Assembly (NCBI RefSeq): GCF_002849595.1
Contig: NZ_NRQR01000008.1
Coordinates: 1-64,000, forward strand
Direction: 5' to 3'
Source: Luteimonas rhizosphaerae
GTDB taxonomy: Bacteria; Pseudomonadota; Gammaproteobacteria; Xanthomonadales; Xanthomonadaceae
DNA: 64,000 nucleotides
The notes beneath the pieces were generated by a model, which saw nothing but the letters and a program-made list of their open reading frames with translations, searched no databases and was not told where the DNA came from. A program made the position numbers and the translations under genes. Positions 21,598 through 29,746 of this stretch are shown in pieces. Each line of letters begins with the position of its first letter. The stretch's first letter is position 1.

Positions 21598-23154
21598 ATG
21601 GCTACTAGTGTCAATCTGGACGCTCTGATACCGCGCGAAGATTTTGAGGCGGCTTCGCCCAATGACGATGCATCTAGGCCCCCCGGGATAACAATTCGTG
21701 ACTTAGAGGCTGGGGCTTTCTTTTATCAGGCATTGCGAAAGCCTGATTTTCAGCGTGAATCGTCAGAATGGGACCCGGCCCGCGTCACTGGCCTTATTAA
21801 AACTTTCATCCAAGGTGACTTGATCCCCGCCGTCATTCTTTGGAAACACAGAGAGTATCTTTTTGTTATAGATGGCGCTCACCGGCTTAGCGCGCTAATT
21901 GCGTGGGTACTGGATGACTATGGGGATGGTGAAGTTTCCCAAAAGTATTACGGTCATTCTGTTTCTCAGGACCAGAAGGCACAGGCTGACAAAGTCCGGC
22001 GACTCGTGAATAAAGAGGTGGGCTCCTATGCAGACTTGCAGAAAGCAAACGCAAGTCCTGAACTATTTGGGCCCGATATGATTGGTCGTGCAAGAGCGCT
22101 GGCGAGCAGAACTCTTACACTTCAGTGGGTAGTGGGTAGCTTCACGGTCGCCGAGGATTCATTCATCAGAATTAATCAGCAAGCCGCAAACATAACTCCG
22201 CAAGAGCTTCAGCTGATTCGAGGAAGAAAACGCCCTGACGTTATTGCAGCCAGAGCAATCATGCGGCGCGGAAGTGGTCATCTGAGTTCCTCACGTTTCT
22301 CTGATGAAAATCTTAAGCAAATCAAGGAAATTTCACAGGCGGTTTTTAATCTGCTGTTTGAGCCAGAAATGACATACCCGGTTAAGTCTCTAAATCTTCC
22401 CGTCGGAGGGGGCGCTTACTCTGGAACCGCTTTGAAGATGGTCCACGACTTTATTGTCTTGAGTGTGGGCCAAATCAAGGATGAGGCCGACGATGTAGGT
22501 GCTCGTACTATTGAGATTTTGAAGAGGACGCGTAGGTCGGCCGAGCTGATTTGTAGCAACGTGGCCGGATCAATGGGACTGCATCCTGCTATTTATTTCT
22601 ATAGCTGGACTGGTAAGCAGCAGCCCATCCTTTTTCTTACGGTCGCTGACATGATCTTAGAGCACGAGCGGAACAAAACGCTCTCGCTATTCTTAAATCG
22701 GCGCAAGGCTTTCGAAGATTTTATAATAGGTAATAGAGCACTTCTTAACCAGATTGTTCGTAAATTTGGAACTAAAGACTCTGGAAAGAATCATTTGAAA
22801 GCTTTCTATCAGGAGGTTTTCAAGGCTATTGATGCAGGCGTGACTGGCGATGCCATTTCTGAGCAAGTCATTCGCCACAAAGCATTTACATACTTGCAAC
22901 CTTCCGAAAGCCCTTACTCCGGCGTCTCGGCCGGACGCTACGACGCCGCAGTCAAGTCTGGGTTGGTAATTGGCGAGCTCATCCCAGGCGCCCTTCGCTG
23001 TGGCATCTGTGGGGGGCTGGTGCCTTCTCAAGCGATTTCAATTGATCACAGACAGGAAATTTCCGCAGGTGGCGACTCAAAGATATCTAATCTCCAAGTT
23101 GCTCATCCGCGCTGCAACAACGAGAAGACGCCGCCGTTGAGCTCAATTTTCTGA
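21598..23154 (+). CDS. ParB/DUF262-like domain fused to HNH endonuclease
   Basis: A 518-residue protein. Residues ~35-110 resemble DUF262/ParB-like NTPase-nuclease domains: DFQRESSEWDPARVTGLI, GDLIPAVILW and the DGxHR signature in VIDGAHRLSAL, with a later FIRINQQAANITPQEL typical of DUF262. The C terminus has an HNH motif with zinc cysteines (CGICGGL, ISIDHRQEISAGGDSKISNL, HPRCNNEKTP). DUF262 plus an HNH-type nuclease is the design of GmrSD and SspE restriction factors, so a single-gene anti-phage nuclease is likely. AAGGGG lies upstream of the ATG at 21598. Markedly AT-rich compared with the chromosome, a sign of transfer. Confidence 0.72.
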   Translation: MATSVNLDALIPREDFEAASPNDDASRPPGITIRDLEAGAFFYQALRKPDFQRESSEWDPARVTGLIKTFIQGDLIPAVILWKHREYLFVIDGAHRLSALIAWVLDDYGDGEVSQKYYGHSVSQDQKAQADKVRRLVNKEVGSYADLQKANASPELFGPDMIGRARALASRTLTLQWVVGSFTVAEDSFIRINQQAANITPQELQLIRGRKRPDVIAARAIMRRGSGHLSSSRFSDENLKQIKEISQAVFNLLFEPEMTYPVKSLNLPVGGGAYSGTALKMVHDFIVLSVGQIKDEADDVGARTIEILKRTRRSAELICSNVAGSMGLHPAIYFYSWTGKQQPILFLTVADMILEHERNKTLSLFLNRRKAFEDFIIGNRALLNQIVRKFGTKDSGKNHLKAFYQEVFKAIDAGVTGDAISEQVIRHKAFTYLQPSESPYSGVSAGRYDAAVKSGLVIGELIPGALRCGICGGLVPSQAISIDHRQEISAGGDSKISNLQVAHPRCNNEKTPPLSSIF

Positions 23155-23251
23155 CTTAAGCCATCGGCATCATGACTCGCTTCCATTATAGGCAAGTTGC
23201 GCCAGCGCTCATCGGTAGCGAGTTGAGCCGCAGCTTGCGCGCGTGACTTGA

Positions 23252-23446
23252 GCTCAAGCTGCCGCTGCCATCGCCGACGAACCCGAGCCCGATGTGGCCG
23301 CCGCTGGCCACGGCCGGACCATCATCAACATCAGGCCCGAGCACCTCGATGCTTGGCTCAACCCAGACCCAAACGATCTTGCCGCGCTCTACGCGATCTT
23401 CGACGATAAACGGCACCCCTGCTACGAGTACCGGGAAGCGGCCTAA
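23252..23446 (+). pseudogene. Remnant of an SOS response-associated peptidase (SRAP/YedK) gene, 3' end
   Basis: Sixty-four codons after an in-frame TGA encode AAAIADEPEPDVAAAG, then RTIINIRPEHLDAWLNPDP and NDLAALYAIFDDK to a TAA. This resembles the C-terminal tail of SRAP/HMCES-family proteins, which crosslink to abasic sites. No start or catalytic N-terminal Cys (MCGR) is found upstream, so only the tail survives. The assignment is from memory of the family pattern. Confidence 0.5.
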
Positions 23447-23667
23447 TGCTAGGGAACCGCAACTCAAACGCATGACCTTGGCCCCCCAAGTGCGATGCAG
23501 TCTTCTCGGGAGTTGCGATGAGTAGGCAGCGGCTCAGGCTCGCGAGAGCGCAAAAAGCGTTGTGTTATGAGCCGATTCGAGCAGCTATCATCTAAGTATG
23601 AAGCGGTACCGGGAGGTCCTCGACATAGACGGCGCGAACTCTACGCAGTTCCTAAGCGGCGCCTAGG

Positions 23668-24111
23668 TTACGGTTTAGTCAGCTCAGGCCACTTGTGCGA
23701 GTCAAGGGCTTTAGTAAGCATCATAAGCCGGTGCCGGAACGCGTCATCACCCTTCCCAGCAACGGCAAAAAGCGTGGCACTTAAGCCTTCGCAGTCGTCT
23801 ACAGCCTCTGCGAGCGCGGTCAAGCCAGCTTCCGTGATCCTGATTCGAGTGTATCGATGGTCAAAAGTGTCCTGTCTGGACTCGCGTTGGATCAGTCCAT
23901 CCTTTTCCAGCCCCTTCACCACCGTTGACACTGTAGAGGATGACGCTCTCAAGACCTTCGCCAAGTCTCTTGGTAGGGCGTTATCGCGAGTTTGGAGATG
24001 GGCGAGGACAAGATAGCGACGAACGTCACGCGTGCTGCGCTTGAGCCGCTTTCGAAGGTGTTGGTCGAATGCGCAACATAGCGCGATTAGCTCAGCTAGT
24101 TCGTCGGTCAT
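23668..24111 (-). CDS. MarR-family transcriptional regulator
   Basis: A 147-residue winged-helix regulator: a helical dimerisation start (ALCCAFDQHLRKRLKRST), DNA-binding part (LVLAHLQTRDNALPRDLAK, SSSTVSTVVKGLEKDGLIQR) and wing (DHRYTRIRITEAG). It diverges from the 344-residue unknown gene, and a perfect 12-bp inverted repeat sits in between, so it is probably autoregulated and controls that neighbour. Confidence 0.85.
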   Translation of the reverse strand: MTDELAELIALCCAFDQHLRKRLKRSTRDVRRYLVLAHLQTRDNALPRDLAKVLRASSSTVSTVVKGLEKDGLIQRESRQDTFDHRYTRIRITEAGLTALAEAVDDCEGLSATLFAVAGKGDDAFRHRLMMLTKALDSHKWPELTKP

Positions 24112-24130
24112 GCGGGCATTCTAGCGATTG

Positions 24131-24174
24131 ATTTCATGGGACCTATCTCGGCGTCGAGGTACGTCCCATGAAAT
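24131..24174. promoter_or_regulatory. Perfect 12-bp inverted repeat, candidate MarR operator
   Basis: ATTTCATGGGAC and GTCCCATGAAAT are exact inverses separated by 20 bp. They lie 19 bp from the MarR start and about 50 bp from the divergent gene, a fitting position for a shared operator. The arms could also form an RNA hairpin in the leader of the rightward gene. Confidence 0.6.
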
Positions 24175-24225
24175 GCCTCGGTATGGTCCTGAAGGGCACT
24201 TGCGCCCTTATAGGAGGAACCAGCC

Positions 24226-25260
24226 ATGCAGAAGACGCCCAAGAAGAAGTCAGGGACTCTGGTCATAGCCGCTCGCGCCAGAGCAGGGGACTTGGCAGCC
24301 CTACGACGGATCGGCGATCCCGATGCCCGGCTCCGGGGAGAGAGCCGCTTCCAGCGGCAGTACATCCAGCGTGAGCTGCTTGCAAAGGAGCCCTTGTTGC
24401 AGCAGTCGACTTGGATTGAGTATGGCTACTTGACCCCTATGGAGCGCACTGAGTTGTTCGCTGAAGAGTTTCGAGAAGCCAGCCTTCATGCGTACGCCAA
24501 GTACGTTGATCTTGGCGTCCGATTGAACAGGGAGCCGCTGGAGGCCAGTTTCGGAAAGAACTCGGTGGCCGAGATGAACTCACTATGGAAGGCCAGGCAG
24601 AAGGCAGACGAGCTGGGAGTTCCCTACGACCTATTCGTTGAGACTCTGCTGGAGGGGAAAATGACTGGCGACAAGTGGAAGCGGCCGCCGAGGCCAAACC
24701 AGTTGCTCTCTGGCAAACACACCGAAGCTAGACTGCGTGGCCGGCCCACTTGGAAAGAGGTCAGCGATCGCCTATTTCTGCCTCATTGGGACCGGCGGTT
24801 TTTCGCGCCGAGAGCGGTCGACGACCCGGTGCAGGCGGCGGCGATGCAGGCATTACGCAATGACGTGTTGCGGGCATCTGATCGACCACAGCGACTTGCC
24901 AGGTACTTGGGTCTCCCCGGCTTGTTGTCGCTTAAATGCGCCCGTACTTTGTTTACATCCGACATAGTAGAGGAGTCGTTAGCGCTGGGGCCCTTCGTGG
25001 AAGCTGACGAGTCGACCGAGGGCCACGAGTACCGTCCTGCCTGCTTCGGAAACAGGAGCGTAACGCGAGGGTCGCCCTGTTGTAACTGTGTAGTTGCGAC
25101 TGCGTGTGCCAGCTTCAGGCGCAAAGTCACCCAAATGCTTGTAGAGGCAACCGGTAGCAGTGACCCTCGACTGGCGCATAGAAGGAGAGTGGACCGTGAG
25201 CGGCAACGAAAGCATCGCCACAGGAAGCGCCGGCAGCGCACGGTGGCTGCGAGTCCATAG
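24226..25260 (+). CDS. Unknown protein with C-terminal cysteine cluster and basic tail
   Basis: A 344-residue protein that I do not recognise. The N terminus is basic (MQKTPKKKSGTL). The middle is helical and charged (WIEYGYLTPMERTELFAEEF). Near the C terminus PACFGNR and SPCCNCVVATACASF give a C-x10-C/CxxC-x5-C cluster that may bind zinc or an Fe-S centre. The tail is strongly basic (RERQRKHRHRKRRQR), suggesting nucleic-acid binding. GGAGGA lies at a good distance before the ATG. It sits opposite a MarR gene behind a perfect palindrome, so it is likely the regulated partner. Confidence 0.7.
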   Translation: MQKTPKKKSGTLVIAARARAGDLAALRRIGDPDARLRGESRFQRQYIQRELLAKEPLLQQSTWIEYGYLTPMERTELFAEEFREASLHAYAKYVDLGVRLNREPLEASFGKNSVAEMNSLWKARQKADELGVPYDLFVETLLEGKMTGDKWKRPPRPNQLLSGKHTEARLRGRPTWKEVSDRLFLPHWDRRFFAPRAVDDPVQAAAMQALRNDVLRASDRPQRLARYLGLPGLLSLKCARTLFTSDIVEESLALGPFVEADESTEGHEYRPACFGNRSVTRGSPCCNCVVATACASFRRKVTQMLVEATGSSDPRLAHRRRVDRERQRKHRHRKRRQRTVAASP

Positions 25261-25380
25261 GTCTGGAGCAGAGGTGTCACGACTCCCTTTAAAGCTAAGA
25301 ACAAAATCTTTAAGAGCTTTACTGCTATATGGATTGCCGGATTTTATTTGCAGGATGCAGGTAGGTTTGAGGTGAATTAA

Positions 25381-25553
25381 GGTGGGCCTTCGGTGTCTCG
25401 GGCCTACGGCCCTCCCCCCCGACGGTCCACCTGCGCGCCTTCGGCGCGAAAAAGCTTTCCCCGGCAGTTGAACTTAAGCTGCTTAAGAACGCTGATCTCG
25501 CTCGGCCTTCGGCCTCCCTTGACCAGCGTTGTGGACGCCGCTTCGCGTCGTCC
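25381..25553. ncRNA. Array of five hairpins, candidate structured RNA or DNA element
   Basis: The gene-free stretch holds five consecutive foldable units: 25381-25431 (GGTGGGCC with GGTCCACC, enclosing GGGCC-TAC-GGCCC); 25434-25448 (CGCGCC-TTC-GGCGCG); 25473-25487 (CTTAAG-CTG-CTTAAG); 25488-25530 (AACGCTG with CAGCGTT enclosing GGCC-TTC-GGCC); 25533-25553 (GGACG-C-CGC-TTC-GCG-T-CGTCC). Three share a TTC triloop. It lies between the unknown gene at 24226 and the broken HNH gene. Function and strand are unknown; no coding frame in it is convincing. Confidence 0.5.
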
Positions 25554-25708
25554 AGCATATTTTTCCCACAACTTCGTTCTAAACAGCAGCGGAGAAGGCG
25601 AAGCCCTTTTGGAGGGACAGGCCATTCCGGTCTCCAAGTCATAGCAAGTTAGAGTCAGGGCTAGAACAGCGGTATCTTCCTCTGTCGCCTCACTACAAGG
25701 ATGTATCC

Positions 25709-26633
25709 ATGGCAAATCAAGAGGGCTCTAAGTGGAGCAGCCTTGAGCTTGCAGCAGCAGTTGCGGCGTACAGGAAGATGGAAGAGCTTGCAGCAAACGG
25801 TGAGCCCTTCAAAAAAACCGGTTTTTACAAGGCTTTGGAAGCTCGCTTTGGAAGGGAGGCTGGCGCTTTCGAGCGACGAATGCAGAACATTTCCGCAGTG
25901 CTGGAAAGCATGGGTGAGCCGTGGCTCAAGGGCCTAGCGCCAGCCCGGAACGTAGGGCCGTCGGCTGACGGTCAATTGCGCAAGATCCTGAGGCCAGGCG
26001 GGCTTCCTCCGTATCACGCCAAGCTGCCGGCAATGCGTGCCTGGCTCATTGAAGTTGCACGTTCAGCCGAATCTCCGCGCAGGCTTGGGGGCACTTGGTC
26101 ACGAGTCGAGGCAGCGGGGAGAGCCGATCTTGACCGCGCTCGTTGTGAGCAAGGGCACTGGGAAATGCTCTGCAGGCTTAGAGCGAGAGTTCGGGATATC
26201 GGATGACGAAGCCGAGCGCCAGAAGCTGTACCGCTTCTGGAAGGATGTAGAGGCTGACCGACACTCGCAGCCCGACACCGAGCCTGCTGACGCAACATTG
26301 GAGGAGCGCGCGAGCAAGTTCGCACGCCAGGCTGTGAGGCCCCAGCAGCAGGCATTTCGTAAGAGCGTCTACATCGATTTCAATGAGGCATGCGCGATCA
26401 GCGGGTGCAGCATACGAAGCACGCTGGACGCCGCGCATCTCACGGGTCGCAGTTGGCGCAAGGGGCACAACAAGGCGAGCGACGGTTTGCTACTCCGCAA
26501 AGACCTGCACGCGCTGTACGACGCGGGCCTGCTAGGCGTCGACAAGGTAGGGCGTGTGACGATTTCAGACAGCGCGCGGGATCACTACGATAGCTACCAC
26601 GGAGTGACGCTTGCTAAGCGTCGAAGTAAGTAG
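25709..26633 (+). pseudogene. HNH endonuclease gene broken by a +1 frameshift
   Basis: The first frame (MANQEGSKWSSLELAAAVAA to about VARSAESPRRLG) has the N-terminal domain common to HNH restriction-type endonucleases (YRKMEELAANG, ERRMQNISAVLESMGEPW). The second frame continues with ALGHESRQRGEPILTALVV, KCSAGLEREFG and an HNH-like end (CAISGCSIRSTLDAAHL, DGLLLRKDLHALYDAGL, HGVTLAKRRSK). The frames meet at the run of five G at 26087-26091. Removing one G joins them into 924 nt, a 307-residue protein, with natural sequence across the joint. AAGGA precedes the ATG. It may be a true inactivation or a base-calling error. Confidence 0.82.
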
Positions 26634-26863
26634 CGTGCGGCAGGCCCAGAGGCTGGCTGAATGCGTGTTTGGGCGCTGTCTGAGGGGGTGGGAGCTAGCC
26701 CTGTAGCGCTCGATAGCTGATGCGTCCCAAATCGCTTCCTAGCGCGTCTGAGGCGTAAGACTTGACCGGCTTACGAGGCACTTACCGCGCAAAGAGGGGC
26801 AAACGCATGCGCTTGTAAGCGATTGATCTGAAAGGGACTGATGTAAGCGTGCGTCATCTAGAT
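26634..26863. other. Intergenic region upstream of the PD-(D/E)XK-like gene
   Basis: No gene is supported. The region contains several short near-repeats of CTTAC/GTAAG and leads into the palindrome at 26864. It probably carries the promoter of the downstream nuclease gene, but I could not pick a clear -35/-10. Confidence 0.4.
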
Positions 26864-26884
26864 CGTGGCATCAGATATGCCACG
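26864..26884. promoter_or_regulatory. Palindrome CGTGGCAT-N5-ATGCCACG, copy 1
   Basis: Perfect 8-bp arms with spacer CAGAT, 80 bp before the start of the PD-(D/E)XK-like gene. The same arms recur at 29747-29767 upstream of the DUF2971 gene. Dimeric-protein operator is the likely role. Confidence 0.65.
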
Positions 26885-26964
26885 CTCGTCGACAGGGCTT
26901 TGGGAAGGCCTAGCGAGTCTGTGGCACTAGCGCCGTGCAAAGGACAAAATCTAAGGGGGAAGGG

Positions 26965-28398
26965 ATGCGCGTTTCAACGCACTACAAGCTGAAGAGAAAG
27001 CAGGCGGAATTGGATTTCGTGGATGTTCCTCTTGATACAGACCTTCCCGTCTTTGTCGAGCCTACGGCGATACGCGCTTTAGAAACGCCTTGGTCGAGCC
27101 ATTGCGTGGCCTTGCTGCAAAGCTTCTTTAAGACTGTGCTGGACGCCGTAAAGCGAGGCGACAAAGCGATGGCTGTTGCTCTGCTTTCGTCCCTTAATGA
27201 GCGAAATGACTTCCACTTGGGTTACTCGTCCGGTCGTTCGCGTGGACATGCATTTGGTGCGGGCTCCGCTGGATCAGTTTGGAACTCACTGCTCACAAGT
27301 AAGGCCGCCAAGTCGGGTGTTCTTTCTGATCTCGAAGACACCTCTCTCCTAATCGAGGGCGTGGGAGCCGACATGATCTCGGATGCTGTGTGCAACATAA
27401 TTCGAGGGCCGCTCATCCAATACACTCAGGATATGTGCCGCTACTACGGTATTCCCATGGTTTCTGGCGTAGCATCGGGACCATGCTGGGATGCCCATTC
27501 CAAGAATTGGGTCGCCACCCACGTCGAGCTGCCATTGCCCAAAGGAGAAGTTCTGTTGCTCGTTCCCAAGTCTATAGTGCGTTTGGCAGGCGCATACGAC
27601 CCGGGTAAGTATTATCGACACTACCTTTTACCAGAGCTTCAGAAGCAGCATTTAGCAAGTGGTTCGAGCCTGGTAGAGGTTCTAAAAAGCAAGAAGAGAC
27701 GCGTTACCAAGAAGGCGCTTACTAATTACTATGGCGCGGGAAAGGACGCGATCGCCAGTTTGACCGAGTCGAATCCCGATGTGCTCGAAAAATACAAAAT
27801 TGACAAAGAGCAGGATCCTACTCCGCCCATTAGCAACAGCTATCTAGCAAGCCTCGAGAACTCCACAAACCCTTCACTATCTGATCTTTTAGAGAAGGTG
27901 CTGGAAGTTCCAGCAGGGAAGCCCGGAGCGACCCAGTACGAGCGGGCGATGGAAGGCCTACTTAGTGCCCTTTTCTATCCATCATTGATTCATCCGGTGA
28001 GCCAGTCCGGTATCAATAATCGACGGAAGATCATCGACATAAGATATAGCAATGCAGCCAAGGAAGGATTCTTCGCATGGCTATCTAAGCACTATCCATC
28101 GCCATATGTGTTCGTTGAGTGCAAAAACTATACTGAAGACGTGAAAAATCCAGAACTCGATCAGTTGTCAGGCAGGTTTTCGCCCTCAAGAGGTCAGTTT
28201 GGGATACTAATCTGTAGGTCTGTCAGCGACCGGAGTAAGATCAATTTGATGTGTCGGGACACCGCGAAGGATGGGCGCGGTTACATGATTGTCTTAGACG
28301 ACGCTGACCTTAAAGCGCTAGTGGCGGCGGGTCCGGCAATGCATCACGACGCGACGAGAACGATCCTAAATGACAGGTTCGATGCGCTTGTGAACTAG
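26965..28398 (+). CDS. PD-(D/E)XK-like nuclease, putative defence protein
   Basis: A 477-residue protein. The C-terminal third carries a restriction-like core: Asp in RRKIIDIRYSN, then E-x-K in YVFVECKNYTED, followed by LDQLSGRFSPSRGQFGILIC, which matches the Mrr-like PD-(D/E)XK fold. The N-terminal two thirds (TDLPVFVEPTAIRAL, NDFHLGYSSGRSRGHAFGAG, LLIEGVGADMISDAVCN) are conserved-looking but unknown to me. The ATG at 26965 has GGGGGAAGGG directly upstream; the GTG ten codons earlier is less likely. Two small membrane-protein genes follow on the same strand and may form a unit with it. Confidence 0.7.
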   Translation: MRVSTHYKLKRKQAELDFVDVPLDTDLPVFVEPTAIRALETPWSSHCVALLQSFFKTVLDAVKRGDKAMAVALLSSLNERNDFHLGYSSGRSRGHAFGAGSAGSVWNSLLTSKAAKSGVLSDLEDTSLLIEGVGADMISDAVCNIIRGPLIQYTQDMCRYYGIPMVSGVASGPCWDAHSKNWVATHVELPLPKGEVLLLVPKSIVRLAGAYDPGKYYRHYLLPELQKQHLASGSSLVEVLKSKKRRVTKKALTNYYGAGKDAIASLTESNPDVLEKYKIDKEQDPTPPISNSYLASLENSTNPSLSDLLEKVLEVPAGKPGATQYERAMEGLLSALFYPSLIHPVSQSGINNRRKIIDIRYSNAAKEGFFAWLSKHYPSPYVFVECKNYTEDVKNPELDQLSGRFSPSRGQFGILICRSVSDRSKINLMCRDTAKDGRGYMIVLDDADLKALVAAGPAMHHDATRTILNDRFDALVN

Positions 28399-28460
28399 CA
28401 GGCTGATCTACGCACGATGTTCTTCATAAATTCATCTAAGCTTTTCCTCGGTGATTAAAT

Positions 28461-28988
28461 ATGTATACAGCTTTTGAGCTTGCCAACATTTTGTTCGGGA
28501 TGATCGGGGTGTCGGTGCTATCGATGATCGGCTTGCTTTTTGCGCGATTTTCGCGGGAAAGTCGGGCTCAATCTTTCTGGGCGAGGAGGATGGAAACAGC
28601 CAGGGCACTGGCGCTACCCTTGGACCAGCGGCAAGCCTTGCGGGTGGCGCTTATGTCCGATGAAATGCCAGTCGCAAGAAGGGATGAAGTTCAGCACTTG
28701 CAACTAGTGGCAAATGGGTTGGAGGTTGCTGAGCACATAGCACTTGGAATAAATAACGGGGTCTATGAGCGAGACTTGGCTATAAAGTTATACGGTTCAA
28801 TCTTAGTCCGCGTGTTTTTCGCGAACCTAGAGCGGGTCTACGCTAGCCGGGAGGCGGAAAGCGACTTGAATAAACTCTACGAATCAATTTCGTTCTACGA
28901 GCTCGAGAGATTTGTCAGGTCTCTTGATAAGGAGGAGTCCGGTGAGCTTGGCGCTGGATTCCCGGCGGTGGGGGCGCGAAATGACTAA
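28461..28988 (+). CDS. DUF4760-like membrane protein
   Basis: A 175-residue protein with one N-terminal membrane segment (ANILFGMIGVSVLSMIGLLF) and a helical cytoplasmic part (VANGLEVAEHIALGINNGVY, ILVRVFFANLERVYASREA) that resembles DUF4760 proteins. Function unknown. Its last 8 nt overlap the next gene, indicating coupled translation. Confidence 0.65.
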   Translation: MYTAFELANILFGMIGVSVLSMIGLLFARFSRESRAQSFWARRMETARALALPLDQRQALRVALMSDEMPVARRDEVQHLQLVANGLEVAEHIALGINNGVYERDLAIKLYGSILVRVFFANLERVYASREAESDLNKLYESISFYELERFVRSLDKEESGELGAGFPAVGARND

Positions 28989-29451
28989 TCCTAGAAATGC
29001 ATTCAAGGCCTACGAAGAGCACGCCCAGAAGCAAGGATTAAGTCCGGTTGCTATGCATTTGTCATATGCGTTTCACGAAGAGCAATTGCGTGAAATTATC
29101 GACAGGGAGCTAGCAAAGGGCGTGCAGTTTGATCAGGTCGACGTTGCGGGTCATGACAGCACTCTCACGTCTAGGCTCAATATCGAGAACAATTTTCGGC
29201 GAGCGAAGGAACTCATCGATAAGGAGATGTCCAGTTTTGTCACCGCTGCGACGAAAAAGGGTGGACTTAAGGGTTTCGCTTTAGCGGTTCTTAGTAGTGT
29301 TGTCGCTGCATTTTTATATTCCATAGTTGTTTTTATAATCGTTATCACCTCTCAGGACCAAGTGAGGCAGTTCCTCGCGGGAGTGGACGGTGCATCAGTT
29401 CAAAGCGGGCAGAGCGAGCGCGCGAGGATTGAGGAGCAACCTAGTGAGTAG
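28981..29451 (+). CDS. Small membrane-anchored protein, coupled to the DUF4760-like gene
   Basis: A 156-residue protein with a soluble, charged N-terminal part (FKAYEEHAQKQG, FRRAKELIDKEMSSF) and one C-terminal membrane segment (LAVLSSVVAAFLYSIVVFII) followed by a short polar tail. No family recognised. The ATG at 28981 overlaps the end of the upstream gene in another frame, so the pair probably acts together at the membrane, perhaps as the effector or sensor side of a defence unit. Confidence 0.65.
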   Translation: MTNPRNAFKAYEEHAQKQGLSPVAMHLSYAFHEEQLREIIDRELAKGVQFDQVDVAGHDSTLTSRLNIENNFRRAKELIDKEMSSFVTAATKKGGLKGFALAVLSSVVAAFLYSIVVFIIVITSQDQVRQFLAGVDGASVQSGQSERARIEEQPSE

Positions 29452-29746
29452 CCATCTGCTAATCGAGTCGAGGTGCTTTCATGCTGAGCTCTTGCCGCCA
29501 GTCTCCTAGCGCTTGACCCTATGAGTGCTTTCGCGACGCTTGCTGGAGAGCTAGGACCAAGTATCCAAAGTTCAAAGCGGATAAGAAGCTTTCCGTGGAC
29601 CGGGTGCGCGAATGAGTTCCGCTCAAGCGCTTGCTTGACTTAAGCTTCGCGTGACTTACAGCGCACTTATTCAAGCCATAGGGTCTTTGCTGCCGCGTTT
29701 AACTTACTGATTCTTGGGCAAGTACTGCGAGCTAGGGCTCAGAGGG
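29452..29746. other. Intergenic region upstream of the DUF2971 gene
   Basis: No convincing gene. Stop codons are frequent in all frames. It separates the membrane-protein pair from the DUF2971 gene and leads into the second copy of the GTGGCAT palindrome. Confidence 0.45.

Noticed and set aside
25404-25715. Minus-strand open frame across the hairpin array (about 100 codons)
   Set aside because: It has no ribosome binding site, runs through all stems, and its peptide matches nothing I know; the structure explains the sequence better.
25381-26633. Possibility that the hairpin array plus HNH gene is an IscB/HEARO (omega RNA) locus
   Set aside because: The HNH protein has no RuvC segments or PLMP-type N terminus, and its start matches restriction-type HNH enzymes. 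The RNA could still be real, but the IscB explanation does not fit.
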